Below are positions 45,519-57,856 of a stretch of DNA of 64,000 nucleotides, one piece after another. Position 1 is the first letter of the stretch; every line of letters begins with the position of its first letter. Origin of the DNA: Hypericum androsaemum (taxonomy: Eukaryota; Streptophyta; Magnoliopsida; Malpighiales; Hypericaceae); contig OZ023183.1 of NCBI GenBank assembly GCA_963995505.1, positions 16,860,671 through 16,924,670 on the forward strand. Reading direction: 5' to 3'. Under the pieces are notes generated by a model. The model did not search any database and was not told the origin of the DNA. It was given only the letters and a program-made list of their open reading frames with translations. The position numbers and the translations under genes were made by a program.

Positions 45519-48450
45519 GGAAGCAACCAGTATTCTGGCAATTAGGATCCTGGTGTGAATTTGATTAGTTTGTACACACCCTCCACCGCACTAGGCGGGA
45601 AGAGCTTGTAGAAACACTTTCTTAAAGTGTATAAACTTTGATGAGTTTCAACTGTCATTTTTTTCTTTGACGAAGAGGATGAATGATAGATCGTGAAATT
45701 CTCTTCTACAGCGCTCAAAAGTTACGGCCGTGTGAACCAACGCGCAAGGTGGGTAGGATGATAACGGATCCTATCTCTTTTTTCAAAAGTCGGTGGGCCA
45801 ATTCCTACCCCTTGCGGATATGACAAATTTTTATTTGGGAAGGAAACAAAATCCAATGCCATCTACGGTCCTGGAGTTTAGGTCAACCCGCTTAAATTAA
45901 ATAAAAAAAAAGTTACGGCCGTGAATACGACCTTTCCATTTTCTTCTTTTTGCGAAGAATGTCGATCGCCTCATGTTAAAGCCATTTCTTTTGTTGAAAG
46001 TATAGGTGTCTCATATACTGATCAATTAATTCAAATTGGATAATATTTCCGAATTATAACAAAAAAAATTATGATACATTTTTCAAAAAATTGAATTTGA
46101 AATATGTTAGATAAATTAAATTTACATTTATTATTAATTACTCTAACTATTTGTTGTGAAATTCAATTGCCATTCACAAAACCAAACGGCGGCCCATGCG
46201 TTTTCAAAAGCGGATGTGCCAAGAGTGAACAAATTGTTTATTGTCGTGTCGCCAACTTAAAATAAATAATACTTGGAATCTTCTGGAGCAAAGATCTAAC
46301 TATAAATATCGAATACTCTCCTTGGATCTCTTGTTTCTGCGATCTTTTTTATACATGTACATATTACATGTATATATTATCAAGATCTATATATTTTTAC
46401 TTCTTCAAAAAAAAATGTTTACAATAGGAAGGAAAAAGGGTTCATTATTTTTCTATTATACAAACTCTCCACGTACTGGGAAAATAAAGATAAAATACGT
46501 CAGAAGGCGACAGTGCATTACTTTTAAAAAAGGCGCGACAGTGCATATCTACCCTTATTAAATCACAACCATCAAAAATACCCTTAATCCTTATTAAAGT
46601 CAAGATGGTTGTCGGTAATTGGTCAACAGAATTATTTTAATTTAATCAAGTTTCGAATTCAAGTCTTTAAGAATATATCAGTGTTTAATATTTGTTAATT
46701 TTTTTTACGCTTTTCAAAAGTCTCACTCGGCTCAAATCTAAATTTGATGATATAATAGTTTCGGATACAAGATGAAAAAAAAAAAAGTCAAGATGGCTGT
46801 CAAATTGTCAGATTAATAAAACAGAGAAATGGGCCGAGCCGTTGTCCACCTGCATCAAAGCACATGCGAAGCATAGCGAGGAGTAAGGGCTTCACATGCA
46901 AATTCCAAGGCCCTTCATTCTTATTTAATGCCGACCCTACAACTGTAAAACCGGAACAGGGGCAACCACAATTACAAATATAAAGTCGGTTTTTTCGAAC
47001 GATAAAATACTTAAATTTTTAGAATGAAAAATATATATAATTAAGAGATATTTTTAGATAAAATTTGACAATACTCAACTATAAAGAAACACGAGTTAAA
47101 AAACGAACTCGGCTAGGAGAACAGAAAAAATAAGTCACTTTGATATATTAGATTGTCGTTCCATTGCGGCTTTGATGGTTATATGATCTAAAGGTGCCGT
47201 AACATGGAGACAATGGAATTAATTAGTTGGTCAATCAACAAAAACAGATGACAGCGTAACAGAAAAGAAAGACGCGCCTTTCCACAGATAGAAAATACTT
47301 GGACTTGGGATATCGACGGATGCTACATCGTTCCTTCTTACAAAAATAAAATATTTAGGAAGAGTACAAAGTTTAATATAGTCTAAAATCTCCAATACAT
47401 CAACTTGCCTAAATTGTTTTTTTAGAAAAAAAGGGTGAGAGAGAGAGGCCAGTTGTTCGCGAGGTCCAACAAATATCCTATTCTGGAGTCCATGGAGCAA
47501 GGGACTAGCAGACAAAAACCATACCGTTTAATTGAATTCCATAGTAGATGATAAGCTTGTCCACCTTACCGCCAAAAATGCAATTTCCCAATCATTGAAG
47601 AGAACGGTACAGTTCTAAGAGATCGATACATATACTAGTTTTTCCTTTTGTCTTATTTTTACCCGAGTAGTTCTCATTATAGTTTCGAAAATTTTCATTA
47701 AGTAAATCAAAAAATGTCCACATCCAAATTTATTGTAAAAAAAAGACTCGGATTTAGTTCTAAGTCACGATCCAACTAATTGGACCATCTGATCGCATTT
47801 TTAAAAATTGTGATTAAGATCAGTTTTATCGGCTTTGAACCTTATGTGCAACATGCAAATACATAGTACAATACACGATATTATTTGATTTTAAAATTTT
47901 CATAATCATTGATAGAGGAGAGAAAAACATCATATGTAAAATAATCTCTTGAATAGAGATTGATATATTCCCCCAAAAACCTCTAAATATATATAAATTA
48001 TACCGAAAAAATATAGATTGGTTATATACTGGTCAAGCTCCCTACCCAAAAGAATATACTGGTCAACCCCGTTGAGTTTCGCTGCGTCAGTGTTACATCC
48101 ATCTCGATTCCCTCGAACTAAATAACGGAATTATAATAATCTGATCTAGAAAATCTAATCTCAAAATCAATCGACAGATTTTCAATTAAACAACTCCACG
48201 TCCATATACACACAACACAAATAAGTAACGCCAAAACGATAGCAACAGAAAAATTCCCTAACCCAATCCAAAATAATAATAAAAAAACCTAAACCCGATT
48301 AAACAAAACTTAAACCCATCAGAAACCATCATAATCACACCATTATTACACCAAACCAGTAATTACTAATTACTAATCAATGTAGAGCAAGCAATCCCCG
48401 AGTCATCGAAAAGGAAAAAACAAATTAATTAATCATAATGATAATTAAGA
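45519..48450. other. Intergenic, no gene supported
   Basis: AT-rich DNA. A 106-codon frame at 46241-46561 and a 94-codon frame at 47231-47515 have low-complexity, non-protein-like composition. I see no transposon ends. The last 300 or so bases would contain the 3' UTR of the PB1 gene. Confidence 0.55.
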
Positions 48451-49446
48451 TCACACGGCAGAGGCTTGAGGGGGTAGAGCACCTCCACCACCACCAATCT
48501 CCTGGCTCCTGCCGTCCGGCGCCGGCGCAACCACCTGGTACGGCGGCGCAGCGGTGTAGTAAACTTGCCTCCCGGCGCTATCAACCCCGACTTGGACGAA
48601 ATTAGCCTTAGGAGGAGCGTGAAACGGCACCGGATTGTACACAGCCGCGGGCAGCCCGTAGTAATGACCGATCTGACCGGGGTAGACGCCAGCTGGACCA
48701 GGTGCGGGTACCAGGTACACCGGCTGCTGCTGCTGCGCCACGTGTCGCTCCTGGAAGTAACCGGCCTGGACCGGGGTTTCCTGAACCGGCTTGTTGAAGG
48801 AAGGGTCGGTGTTAGGGTTTCCCAGAAGCACCACCTCCTCCTCCTTCTCGGCCGCGGTCTCGAGGCCGAAGAGGTAGTCGGGGTTGCCGTTGCCGGCGCC
48901 GGCTGGAGAGGGGATGACCGGCGGGGGAGGGGAATTGAGGGCGTCGACGAACCACTGCTGGTCGGGCTTGAGATCGGCGGTTACGTCGCCGGATCCCCGG
49001 TTTCCGGCGGGCTTGGAGCGGAAGATGAAGAGGCGGAGGCGGGCGGGGCGAGGGGAGGACTTGGAGATGCGGTCGTACTCGGCCATCATGTGGGAGAGGT
49101 CCTCCTCGTCGGTGACGGAGACGAGGGCGTCGAGGTCCTCGCCGGGGAGCTGGTACTTGAGGCAGATGTCGAGGGGGTCGGAACCGGAGAGGGCGGCGAG
49201 CCTGGAGATGAGGGAGGGGAGGCGGGCGTGGCGGTCGACGGAGAGGATCTTGGTGTCCCCGCCGACGTAGGAGAGGTGGTTGTCGTGGGGGCGGGGCTGG
49301 ATCCTGCCGCCGTAGCTGCAGAGGAACTTGGCCTTGGCGGCGGGGGGATGGTCCTCGAAGGAGTGGGTCTGGTCGTCGATTTCGCGGGACCGGGGAGAGG
49401 AGTCGCCGGATTCCGGGTACGACGATGAGTAGGAGAAATTCTCCAT
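48451..49446 (-). CDS. PB1-domain protein, plant-specific
   Basis: A single-exon, 331-residue protein. Residues 38-143 form a PB1 domain: KAKFLCSYGGRIQPRP with the first-strand Lys, then YVGGDTKILSVDR, and the acidic VTDEEDLSHMMAEYD loop that pairs with the basic face of another PB1. PB1 domains assemble proteins into dimers or filaments. The remainder is disordered, rich in Pro, Gln and Gly, with tyrosine-bearing stretches (GYFQERHVAQQQQ, PPYQVVAPAP). There is no kinase, transcription-factor or membrane segment, so it belongs to the short plant PB1 proteins that resemble the N-termini of PB1-Raf-type kinases but stop early. A plausible TATA box (complement TTTATAAG at 49538-49545) and a TGGGCC site II motif at 49531-49536 lie about 90 bases upstream. 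Confidence 0.88.
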   Translation of the reverse strand: MENFSYSSSYPESGDSSPRSREIDDQTHSFEDHPPAAKAKFLCSYGGRIQPRPHDNHLSYVGGDTKILSVDRHARLPSLISRLAALSGSDPLDICLKYQLPGEDLDALVSVTDEEDLSHMMAEYDRISKSSPRPARLRLFIFRSKPAGNRGSGDVTADLKPDQQWFVDALNSPPPPVIPSPAGAGNGNPDYLFGLETAAEKEEEVVLLGNPNTDPSFNKPVQETPVQAGYFQERHVAQQQQPVYLVPAPGPAGVYPGQIGHYYGLPAAVYNPVPFHAPPKANFVQVGVDSAGRQVYYTAAPPYQVVAPAPDGRSQEIGGGGGALPPQASAV

Positions 49447-51912
49447 TGATTTTTGGGGTTAGGGGTGGGTTTAGGGGAAGGGAGAGTGGGAATATAGAAG
49501 CGACTGAGGAATTGTCGTGGGGTGGGTGGGTGGGCCCTTATAAATGTGGTGCGGACCAACAATCACATCAACAATTATTTTAACTTAATTAATCTAATAC
49601 TAACAAGTATTTAAATTAACTTGCAACATAGTTATTCTAGTTTAACAAAATCATAGATTTGAATCCGATACTATTTTTCAAAATTTTTAACTAGATTAAT
49701 CTAATAATTTAGATACCAAATAATATAAATAAAAAAAATCTAACTAAATACGGATGATATTAAAATATAACGGGGTGTGGAGTCAAGGAAAGAGTCCTTT
49801 GTTTTAACTTTGGAAGGAAAATTTTGGGGATGATGCTTGAAAGTCAGACTTCTTTTTTTTTTCTTTTTTCTAGTGTTTTTAATTCGATGAAAGTCGGTCC
49901 AGGGACTTCTGGTATTGGGACCTTATCTCATGAATTGATTGAACAAAAAGGAAAAATGGTATGCTTATTTTGTTATCCGGACATTACATTGTTTTTAAAA
50001 TCCGGAATGGAACCGGAATTTTTAAAAAATTGGCAAAAAGTTTTCAATAAATAGTCACCATAATTATATTCCCAAATATTCAAATTTTATTATCGTTATA
50101 TTTAAACCTCGTATTAATTTAGATTTCATATGTTTGAAAAAAGAATTCTTCCTATAAATGCAAATAATTGATATTGCAAGGTTAATTATTTCTCCTTTTC
50201 GTATAATCGGTATGTTGTTAAGTTATTTTCCAATAAGTTTTAATGTTTTCTTATGGTCCAATATGGATTTTATAGTTTCATTACAAAAATATCTGTTTAG
50301 TTTTTTTTCAGAATTTTAGTACAATAGTCTTAAAACCATTTTAGGTGACGATTGTAATAAATTTAGAGGAAAAAATCTTCAATATTGATGCCATATTGCC
50401 ATATATAGACGGCAGATATTAAGGCAACCAAAAACAGCCAGACAGATATAAGCTGTTGCCAATTATTGCTAAGATATGATGGTAGAGATATTTTGAATAA
50501 TTGATTAAGTTAACAACAAGAGGAAATGGAGTAGGAAGCGTTATTTTCTCGTAAGTGGAAAACAATTAAGGAAATTTACTTTGAAGGATACAGTATATAC
50601 CGGGATACCCCACTGGTCAAAATAATATACCCAGATCATATGGATCTTAACCAAATTTGGGCAAGTAGATCGTGTCACTTGCATGAACGAAAAATAACCC
50701 GCAACTCACGGAAAATTTTACGAGTATCATTTGATATGCTTAATAGTATTTTAGTAAGTAATGACTATAAGTAGATTGCCAACGGCACAAGGCATACATG
50801 ATTTTACAGAGGTCCAAGGTTCGATCTCTGACAGATATAACTTGGTATAAATATTTATATTTTTAGTAGATTACGTGGTAATTTATACAGTAAAATTTTT
50901 CTAAAGTGATAATTTTCTCCGGGTCAGAATTTAATCCCTGACTTTATATTTAATTACTACAAAATAATTCAAAAGATGAATGATGATATAAAAATTATCA
51001 AACAAGTAAATCTACCGTAAACTATCATCTTAAATTATTTTTCAAATTCACAAAGTGTGTAAAAATATATGTATTTATCAAAAAATGTCACTTTATGCAA
51101 AAATTAGGACCGAGATTTTGCGCTAAAATATTTTTAAAAATATTAATTGTTGCGATAGAGGGATTATTAATTTTTTACACTGGTCCTGATTCGGGACCGG
51201 GATTTTTTTATCAATTTAGAGAGGTTATCACTCTAAAAGAGATCACTTTATAGAGATTTTAGTGTACTACTTCATTCATTGGGGTTCAATGTTTCTTTAT
51301 TATATTTTTATTAATAAACTAATTGTTCTGATATTATCATCCAGTATAAAAGTAATACGATAAAATTAGTTGTCAAAGTACATAAATCATTTTCCAACTC
51401 ACCTTTGCTTTTATGGAAGAAAATAGATGACCAGATTATTTTCATTTGTTTTCATTTTCAACTAAAGGTTATTATTCCTTCGTTTTTTTTGAAAGGTTAT
51501 TATTCCTTAGTTGGGTAGTGACACCTGCCTGCATGGAGACAGTTGTATGGCCTTTTTAGTCTCGAAGCTACCGGACAATTTATTCCCTAAGGGGATTGAA
51601 ATTCAACTTGCAATTGTCACATGGCACCGCACCAGTGCTCTAATTTTATGCCGCGAATGTTGTTTTGGATTAATTGCCGGATTATACGAAAAATTAGCTC
51701 ATTTTTATATTAGAATCGTGGAAGCTTATTTAAAAACAATCAAAATATTTTATTGTTTTAACTAACCTCCGTTGACAAACATAAGCTAGTTTAGTTTTTT
51801 TTTATGTGTGGAAACTGGAAATAAGCTAGTTTAGTTTAGTCTAAGTAGTAGTAGGCTACACATTTGCTATAGTTGTGACCAGCTAATATAGGTCTGGGAA
51901 TCACGTGGAACG
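49447..51912. other. Intergenic AT-rich DNA
   Basis: Apart from the PB1 promoter (to about 49560) I see no gene or clear transposon boundary. A GGTTCGATCTC box near 50820 resembles a tRNA B box but no cloverleaf forms around it. Confidence 0.5.
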
Positions 51913-52519
51913 TAGTTTTTTTTTGGAGTAAAAACATTTCATTAATCAGATGTGAAGCTGTTACATCCACGAAAGCATACAAGAACTTCACTCGAACAAG
52001 GCCTAAAATTCCAGACGCACAATAGCACGAAAGGAATACTACTTACCTAGTCCCACCACCTTCCTCCTGGACCTACCAATCTAGGCTACCTACCCACCTA
52101 TGGTCCATCGTACAATAGCACGAGAACACTACACACTTATGGCTAACCTTCAACACAACACTCCCCTCGCACAATGTACAAGGTTGCAGCCGCCGGCCTC
52201 GGTAAAAACCTATCCAGTAAACCTGCCCCCACATGATAAACCCGGACTAAGAAAAGAGCGCATCGTGAAAAATCGCTCTAGCGATATCACTGCTAAAATT
52301 GAGTGTCATGTGTTGCCCCTTATACAACCTTTCCCCGAAGAAACCCGAAAAACCACCCCGTACCTATAGACTACCCAACCTGCCCAAACCCAACTAGGCG
52401 ATCATGCTCCAAATCGAAGTCCATCCATGAGACCATAGTTCAGGTGTCCTCAAAGTGCTCCTCTGCCAGAACCTCTGTCAATACCGAAGGAGGAAAATAG
52501 AAGAACTGAAACTGTAACT
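51913..52519 (-). mobile_element. LINE 3' half, left of the Athila insertion
   Basis: On the minus strand this is the end of LINE ORF2 and its 3' UTR, finishing with ATTAATGAAATG, then TTTTTACTCC and an A-tail (T-run at about 51917-51926). It matches the LINE at 3260-3830 over long stretches (for example CACAATAGCACGAAAGGA, AAGGTTGCAGCCG). Its right edge at 52519 continues at 62604 on the far side of a 10.1-kb LTR element. If the insertion and one TAACT are removed, the RNase H frame reads on through this segment. Confidence 0.85.
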
Positions 52520-54006
52520 TGAAAGGAAGGATTTTCACCCCTCTTGCAATAATGAGTAAGTAAGGGATTGTCGTCCCACAAGGACTAAGCTAGGCCGCAA
52601 ACTCGACTCTACCACTAGTTTAGGACTATAAAAAATGGAGGCGTCAATTCCAAACACGATATGCTACTTGAAATAAAATTGCAACTAAACAAGGCTCTAG
52701 TTTAAACACTTAAAACAAGAGTGAGCATGGTACCAATGACAACCTAAATAACCAAATAACTTATGGGGGCTATTAAGTTCATGATATGGTTCGGATGTTT
52801 CGAAGGCAACTAATCAACGCTCTCGCGACAAACTAGTCTAAATCGATTCTTAACTAGACTTAGATGAACTAACTACGCTCTCGCGACAAATTAGCTATCT
52901 AATCTAACTAATCACCAACTATAATCACCATCCTTTGGACAACTAGTCACCTAAGGGATCTCTCATCAATAGGTGTCTACTCAACTAGTTAAATGGTCCG
53001 TTAATCCTAACCCTTCTCGACGATTAACATTAACTTAGTTCATAATCAAGGTGATCAATCAAGATTAAGTATTAAACTTATTAACTAGTACACATTCCTA
53101 GGCATGTTAACCCCCTAAACCATTGGCTAAGTAGGTGCCATCAAGGCACCAAACTCAATAATCAACTACTCACACATATTCACCAAATAACATAACACAT
53201 CCATTGAACAAAGCAAGCAAAGCATAAACATAAAAAAGAAAGATAAAGAAAGCTCAAGAAGATCTTCAAGCTCCCAAAATATCTCCTTCAAGTTCTCTAC
53301 ACAAGCTTTAACAATGGAGAGCTAAAGTTTTCTCCACCAAGATGGAAGATGAGAGTAGGTGAGTTGGTGAGTGTTTTTAGCAAAATATCTAAAGTCTAAG
53401 GTTCTAAGTTGGTTGGCTTCCAAAATAAGCCAAGGAAGCTATTTATACAAGTTTTTGGCTTAGAAAGTGCCAGCCACGAAATTTACTATTCATGCCCAAA
53501 AATGGGCCCAAAACAATTCCTAAAGTTTGGCCCACTCGTCAGATTTATTGGCAGATTCAAAGATCAACTTTGGACACGATATTTCTCCTACTTGGACTCC
53601 GAATTTGGAGAAACCCATGAAGACAAAGTTGTAGCTCCGGATGTCTTCTTTCTAGCGCCACCTTGCTTGCCTCCATTAGACTTCGGATGAGAAAGTTATA
53701 GGCATTTGAGTTGCAAGGGGTCAGTTTTGCTCCCCGCTTTCTTGGGTCTCGTAAAACGCCAATCGTCCCGGCTGATCCGATCGCCTATGACACGCACCAA
53801 AGTACACCAATATCCTCCTCGCATCACCACATAGTCTCCTAGTAATAAACATGAACAAAAAGTAATAAAAATCACAAGAACTACACTAAAACGTTCAAAG
53901 CACAATATATAACAATACAACGATACATAACACACAAAAATACTAGAAACAATGGAAAATCGACACTAAAACATACATAGATGATAGAGTGTTTTGACAC
54001 TTATCA
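52520..54006 (-). repeat. Athila 3' LTR (left)
   Basis: 1487 bases; on the plus strand it starts TGAAAGGAAGG and ends GACACTTATCA. It aligns end to end with the right LTR. By eye about eleven differences, mostly C/T transitions, fall in the first 270 bases and fewer afterwards. A TATA box (complement of ATTTATACA) lies at 53441-53449. Confidence 0.95.
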
Positions 54007-54030
54007 CACCCATTGCTTGTCCTCAAGCAA
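54007..54030 (-). promoter_or_regulatory. Polypurine tract region before 3' LTR
   Basis: The complement reads CTTGAGGACAAGCAATGGG just ahead of the LTR. The CTTGAGGACAAGCA block is a recurrent 3'-end motif of plant Ty3 elements of the Athila/Tat group. The purine-rich AGCAATGGGTG next to the LTR is the likely plus-strand primer. Confidence 0.65.
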
Positions 54031-54215
54031 AACTCAACCATGGTATACAAACACAAACACATAAGAAAGAAAACATGATAAGGACAAGACTAGGCATGAT
54101 TAATTCACGAATTGGAACAATTAATATTGTCAAAAGGTGGATTTGAACACATGTTCTTTGGGATAAGAGGAAGTGTTTTTGACCAACTAGGTTGGACGCA
54201 CTTTTTGTCATATTT

Positions 54216-54336
54216 GACCAAGATATGAGTTTTTAACCAGTATCTTGGCAAAATATTGGTAGAAAACCTGTATAATGTATATCGATTAAAAACTCGTATG
54301 TTGGCTAAATACTGGTAAAAAACTCATATCTTGGTC
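54216..54336. repeat. Inverted repeat within the Athila 3' region
   Basis: A 27-base arm at about 54216-54242 (GACCAAGATATGAGTTTTTA…) pairs with the complement at 54310-54336 with about one mismatch. Intervening sequence repeats parts of the motif (TATCTTGGCAAAATATTGG). It could form a hairpin of about 120 bases or mark a small inserted fold-back element. Confidence 0.55.
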
Positions 54337-54664
54337 CAACATACGGGTTTTTATCGGTAGTCCTACGTGGACACCGAATCTGTAATAATAAAAATTTCGA
54401 CGCCGAATTCGTAATTAAACCTATACAGTAACACCATGTCGAGAAAAAACTGGAAATTTGCAACCTTTGACATGTGCTGGTCTTTCGAATTAGGAATAGT
54501 CTCGTATATTCCTATGGCGGCTCCAATCATTTGTATTCGGACCATGATACCGAGTTTATTATTGGGGATGGACACAACCATCATTATCACATATTTGATG
54601 CTCCTCGTGTGTTTGTTTTCTCTTTGACCCTTAACGATTTGTTTTTGTCTGGTTATGATTTTTT

Positions 54665-55700
54665 TAATAAATGAAAACTTTATTAATAAAAAAATAAAAA
54701 TATTTCAAAAGCCGGACAACCATATTTAAACTATTGTACAAGCGGGTAGTCAAGAAGAACCTACATTCCACTTATAACTAATCTACGAGTCTTAACACCC
54801 AATGTGGATGCCCAAACCACTCCATCGTGCCGGACCGTATGAGATTGCAACAAGAACCTCAGTAAAAAACCTAGTCGCCAAGCGGAAAAATACCAACGGC
54901 TGGAAAAATTAGCGCGTATGTTAGCACTCCGAAAACCTAGAATAATGAAGCAAAGATAAATTTCGCCCAACATGACGCAATGAAAAGATCAGGGAACCAT
55001 AGAGTGCAGAATAGCAAGAACGAAAACCTCTCCATACTAATGAAAGAGTATATGCGTGAGGAGCCTCCCTCCCAGGTCAGAAAAATCTGCCCTAAACACC
55101 TAAAAAATTTTGCCCAATTATGCAATATGTCCCAAGACAACCCATACAGAAAAGCGAAGTTCATCGTGAAAAAAGATCGCAGCCCCAAACCTATAAAGTT
55201 CATCGTCAAGATTGATAAACATGTTGGTATTGGACAGCAGCTCGCTTGTCTTATTTTAACGGAGCTTTTGGTCGATGCTAGTGTCGAGGAAGGCCAGCAT
55301 CTTCCCGTTCCTTTGGAGGTTGATGGAGCTGCTGTTGTTGTGACCCCGTTGGCTGATGCAGGGCTGCAGCTCCCTGTTGGTATTGGACAGCAGCTTGCTG
55401 GTCCGTCTACTGATCTGGTGAACTTGCAGGTGGATTCAGAGGAGGATAGGTTGGAGAGACTTTTGTCCTTTTCGGATGCTGTGATGCTAAATGGTGAGAC
55501 GCAACCTTCTCCTGCTCCGACGTTGGTTCGCAAGAGAAATTTGTTCCAGCCGGCTCCGACTAGGTCTAGTTGTCGCGAAAGAAAGCCAACTAAAAAGGCC
55601 GCTGCTCTGATGAAGTTTCTGATGCGAAGTTGAAAATTGAGCCATTGAAGCGGCCAAAGATGGATCTTAGCCTTAGTTCGATGATGGTTGCTACGGACTC
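54665..55700 (-). mobile_element. Nested LINE copy with probable 5' inversion
   Basis: The left part (54665 to about 55210) is a LINE 3' region on the minus strand: complement ATTAATAAAGTTTTCATTTA followed by an A-tail (T-run at 54660-54666), with a 'gttgca…cctcagtaaaaaacct' block shared with the LINE 3' UTRs at 3530 and 52190. The right part (about 55210-55690) reads on the plus strand as an ORF1-like tail: LERLLSFSDAVMLNGETQ, then RKRNLFQPAPTRSSCRERK. Opposite orientation of the 5' piece is what twin priming yields. No target-site duplication was confirmed. Confidence 0.5.
55205..55633 (+). pseudogene. LINE ORF1-like C-terminal fragment (inverted)
   Basis: An open frame of about 140 codons. 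It includes VGIGQQLA twice (55222 and 55375), an acidic segment, and the basic RKRNLFQPAPTRSSCRERKPTKK tail typical of the end of plant LINE ORF1. No zinc knuckle is retained. The frame's apparent extension upstream to 54980 runs through oppositely oriented 3' UTR and is accidental. Confidence 0.45.
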
Positions 55701-57856
55701 CCCTCAAAATCTCAAACTCACATCAAAAGTCCACCGCACTACCTAGCTAGTTCATCAACCCAAACACAAAGAGTAAGACCCGGTAGACACCTCACCACTC
55801 GGTGGTTTAATCAAGTGTTATCACTATGTAAAAGACACTAGAAGGTTAACCACTCAGAGGTTCGGAAATTTTTAGCTCACGATTTGTAAGTAGCCAACTT
55901 CCTATCTCTCGCGTACATGACCGATGTCTTTCAAAATATCCTACGTCCTACTCAACAGTGTCTCAAAGTCGTGTGGTTGCTCGTGAACAGGGGGCTTTCA
56001 ATTGGGTTGTAATGGGGCTAAGGTATTGGTGAGATAATATATGGATAGTAGTTAAACCACCTAATCTGAGGACTTGTTGCCAAAGCATTCTAGTCTCTCG
56101 TCTATTCTAAACATCCTCACCATAAATAATTAAAGCACACTCTCAAAATTTACCCATTTTCTAAGACCGCGTAGCACGAGTAATGCCAATATATAATGCC
56201 TTATTTAACCTTCACTTTCCTTTCTTTCTTTCTTTCTTTTTCATTTTTTTTCATTTTTTTTCATTTTCTTTTCATTTTCTTTTAACAAACACAAACTTGG
56301 CATTTTCTAGGCAAAAACTCGGCTTCTTTGTATGGCCTCTCAACTACCTAAATTTCCAATAAATTAACCCACATGAATACTAAGCTACCAACTAAACCCA
56401 ATACATAACATCCCCAAAAGGTGTAAACCTATGTGTCCTCGGATCGGATGACCAAAGGTCGGGAGGATGGTGGATATAAGGCTTAAAGTTGGTATACATA
56501 TAATATGATCAATGAATGGCTAGGCTCAATGGGTTAAAGCAATGGATATAAAGGTTCTTGGCTCTAAAGCTCTAGGTTCAATTTCAAAGGATTAGCCCCC
56601 GTCATTCACTAACGCCATACAACCAAGACCATGTCAAGTACTAGTAGGATACCTCGATCAACCGAACTCATGTAGGCACCTCATGAATAAATGAAGACGG
56701 TTGTCTCCTCCTTCGGCTCAAAGTTCCTCACAAGGTCACTCATCAACCCTCTAGTCTAATCTACATAATGAGACCACTAGTCTAAACAACCGAGGGTGAG
56801 ATTTCTACAAGTTCTTAGGCCTTGTGCTCGAGTTCATTTCCTAACTAGGTGTGTGGTAAGCTTCTAACACAAGTTAAAGAATTTTGAAGGGGGTCAAATT
56901 TTTGAAAGAATCATGCCAAATCATTGCCTAAACAAGACATACTAGACCTAACACACAAAGGATTCCTAAGTGGAACCACACCCCCACACTTGAATAACAC
57001 CTTGCCCCCAAGGTGTATGGAGCACATAGACATCTAAACAGTTAAGCTAAACTAACAAATACATTATGAACCAAGCATGAACATCAAACAAACAAACAAG
57101 AAGAACAAGACATCATAAAAACACATAGCAAACTCAAGAATTCACGAAGACAAGAAAATAACTCAAGAAAAATAAAGTGCTAGGAGACTTCCCTTAGCCT
57201 TGAGGTGGAGAGGGTTGTGGTGGCCTTGATGTCGAAGTTCCCGCTCTATTCATTTGGTTTGGGCATTTGTGGTATGCATTACCTCAAGGATCTCGCTCCA
57301 TCTGTCAGGTGTGGAATCGTGAGGATTTAGGAGGTAGGGTTCTAATAGGTTTAGTTGGAAAGGATTTGAGACCCCTTCCACCCTGAACTAGAAGAAGTCA
57401 TCAACTAAAAAGTTGTCGACCTATCTCTTAGCTTTCCATAGCAACAAGAATCACCTCAATACGAGTCTCGAGCCCCAAGATATGGCCTATTTACGGAAGG
57501 GGGTTTTACGGCACCCGGCGGCCGCTGGGTCGGCTGGCGTCCGCCGACAACAGGGGCTCCTCTTCCGCCCGGCGGCCGCCGGGTGGGCTGGCGGCCGCTA
57601 GCAACCTTTTTTTTTAGCCACGTCCACGTTCCTTGATGAGCTTCCAATCGTCCATGATGTATCCACGAATCCTTGAGACGACCTTCAAAATTTAAAAGAT
57701 ATCCCATAAGCATGAACTAACACTTCAAAACAAAACATACCGGAATAAGAACAACACATAAATAAAAAGAACACACATAAAAGACTATAACAAATATAAA
57801 GACAATACAAAACACATGCTAAGTTATAGTCGTTAGCTTGACTTTACTCCCCTTTT
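55701..57856 (-). other. Athila non-coding 3' region
   Basis: This part of the element lies between the polyprotein and the 3' LTR. Athila relatives may carry an env-like frame here, but I see none. It contains a (CTTT)n/(CATTTTTTTT)n tract at 56215-56285 and a GC-rich repeated motif at 57515-57600. Confidence 0.6.
57510..57600. repeat. GC-rich duplicated motif in Athila
   Basis: CCCGGCGGCCGCTGGGTCGG at about 57515 recurs in nearly the same form at about 57567 (CCCGGCGGCCGCCGGGTGGG), each followed by CTGGCG(T/G)CCGC. It is strikingly GC-rich within otherwise AT-rich DNA and partly palindromic. Confidence 0.6.

Noticed and set aside
48565..49428. 287-codon plus-strand frame rich in Gly, Val and Glu
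   Set aside because: It lies antisense to the PB1 gene and its composition is what GC-rich codons of that gene give on the other strand. No domain.
50790..50850. Possible tRNA or SINE (B box GGTTCGATCTC)
   Set aside because: No matching A box at the right distance and no cloverleaf could be drawn.
54937..55707. 256-codon minus-strand frame, considered as an env-like Athila gene
   Set aside because: It spans the junction of two oppositely oriented LINE pieces. Its hydrophobic stretches come from T-rich 3' UTR, and there is no signal peptide or coat-protein pattern.
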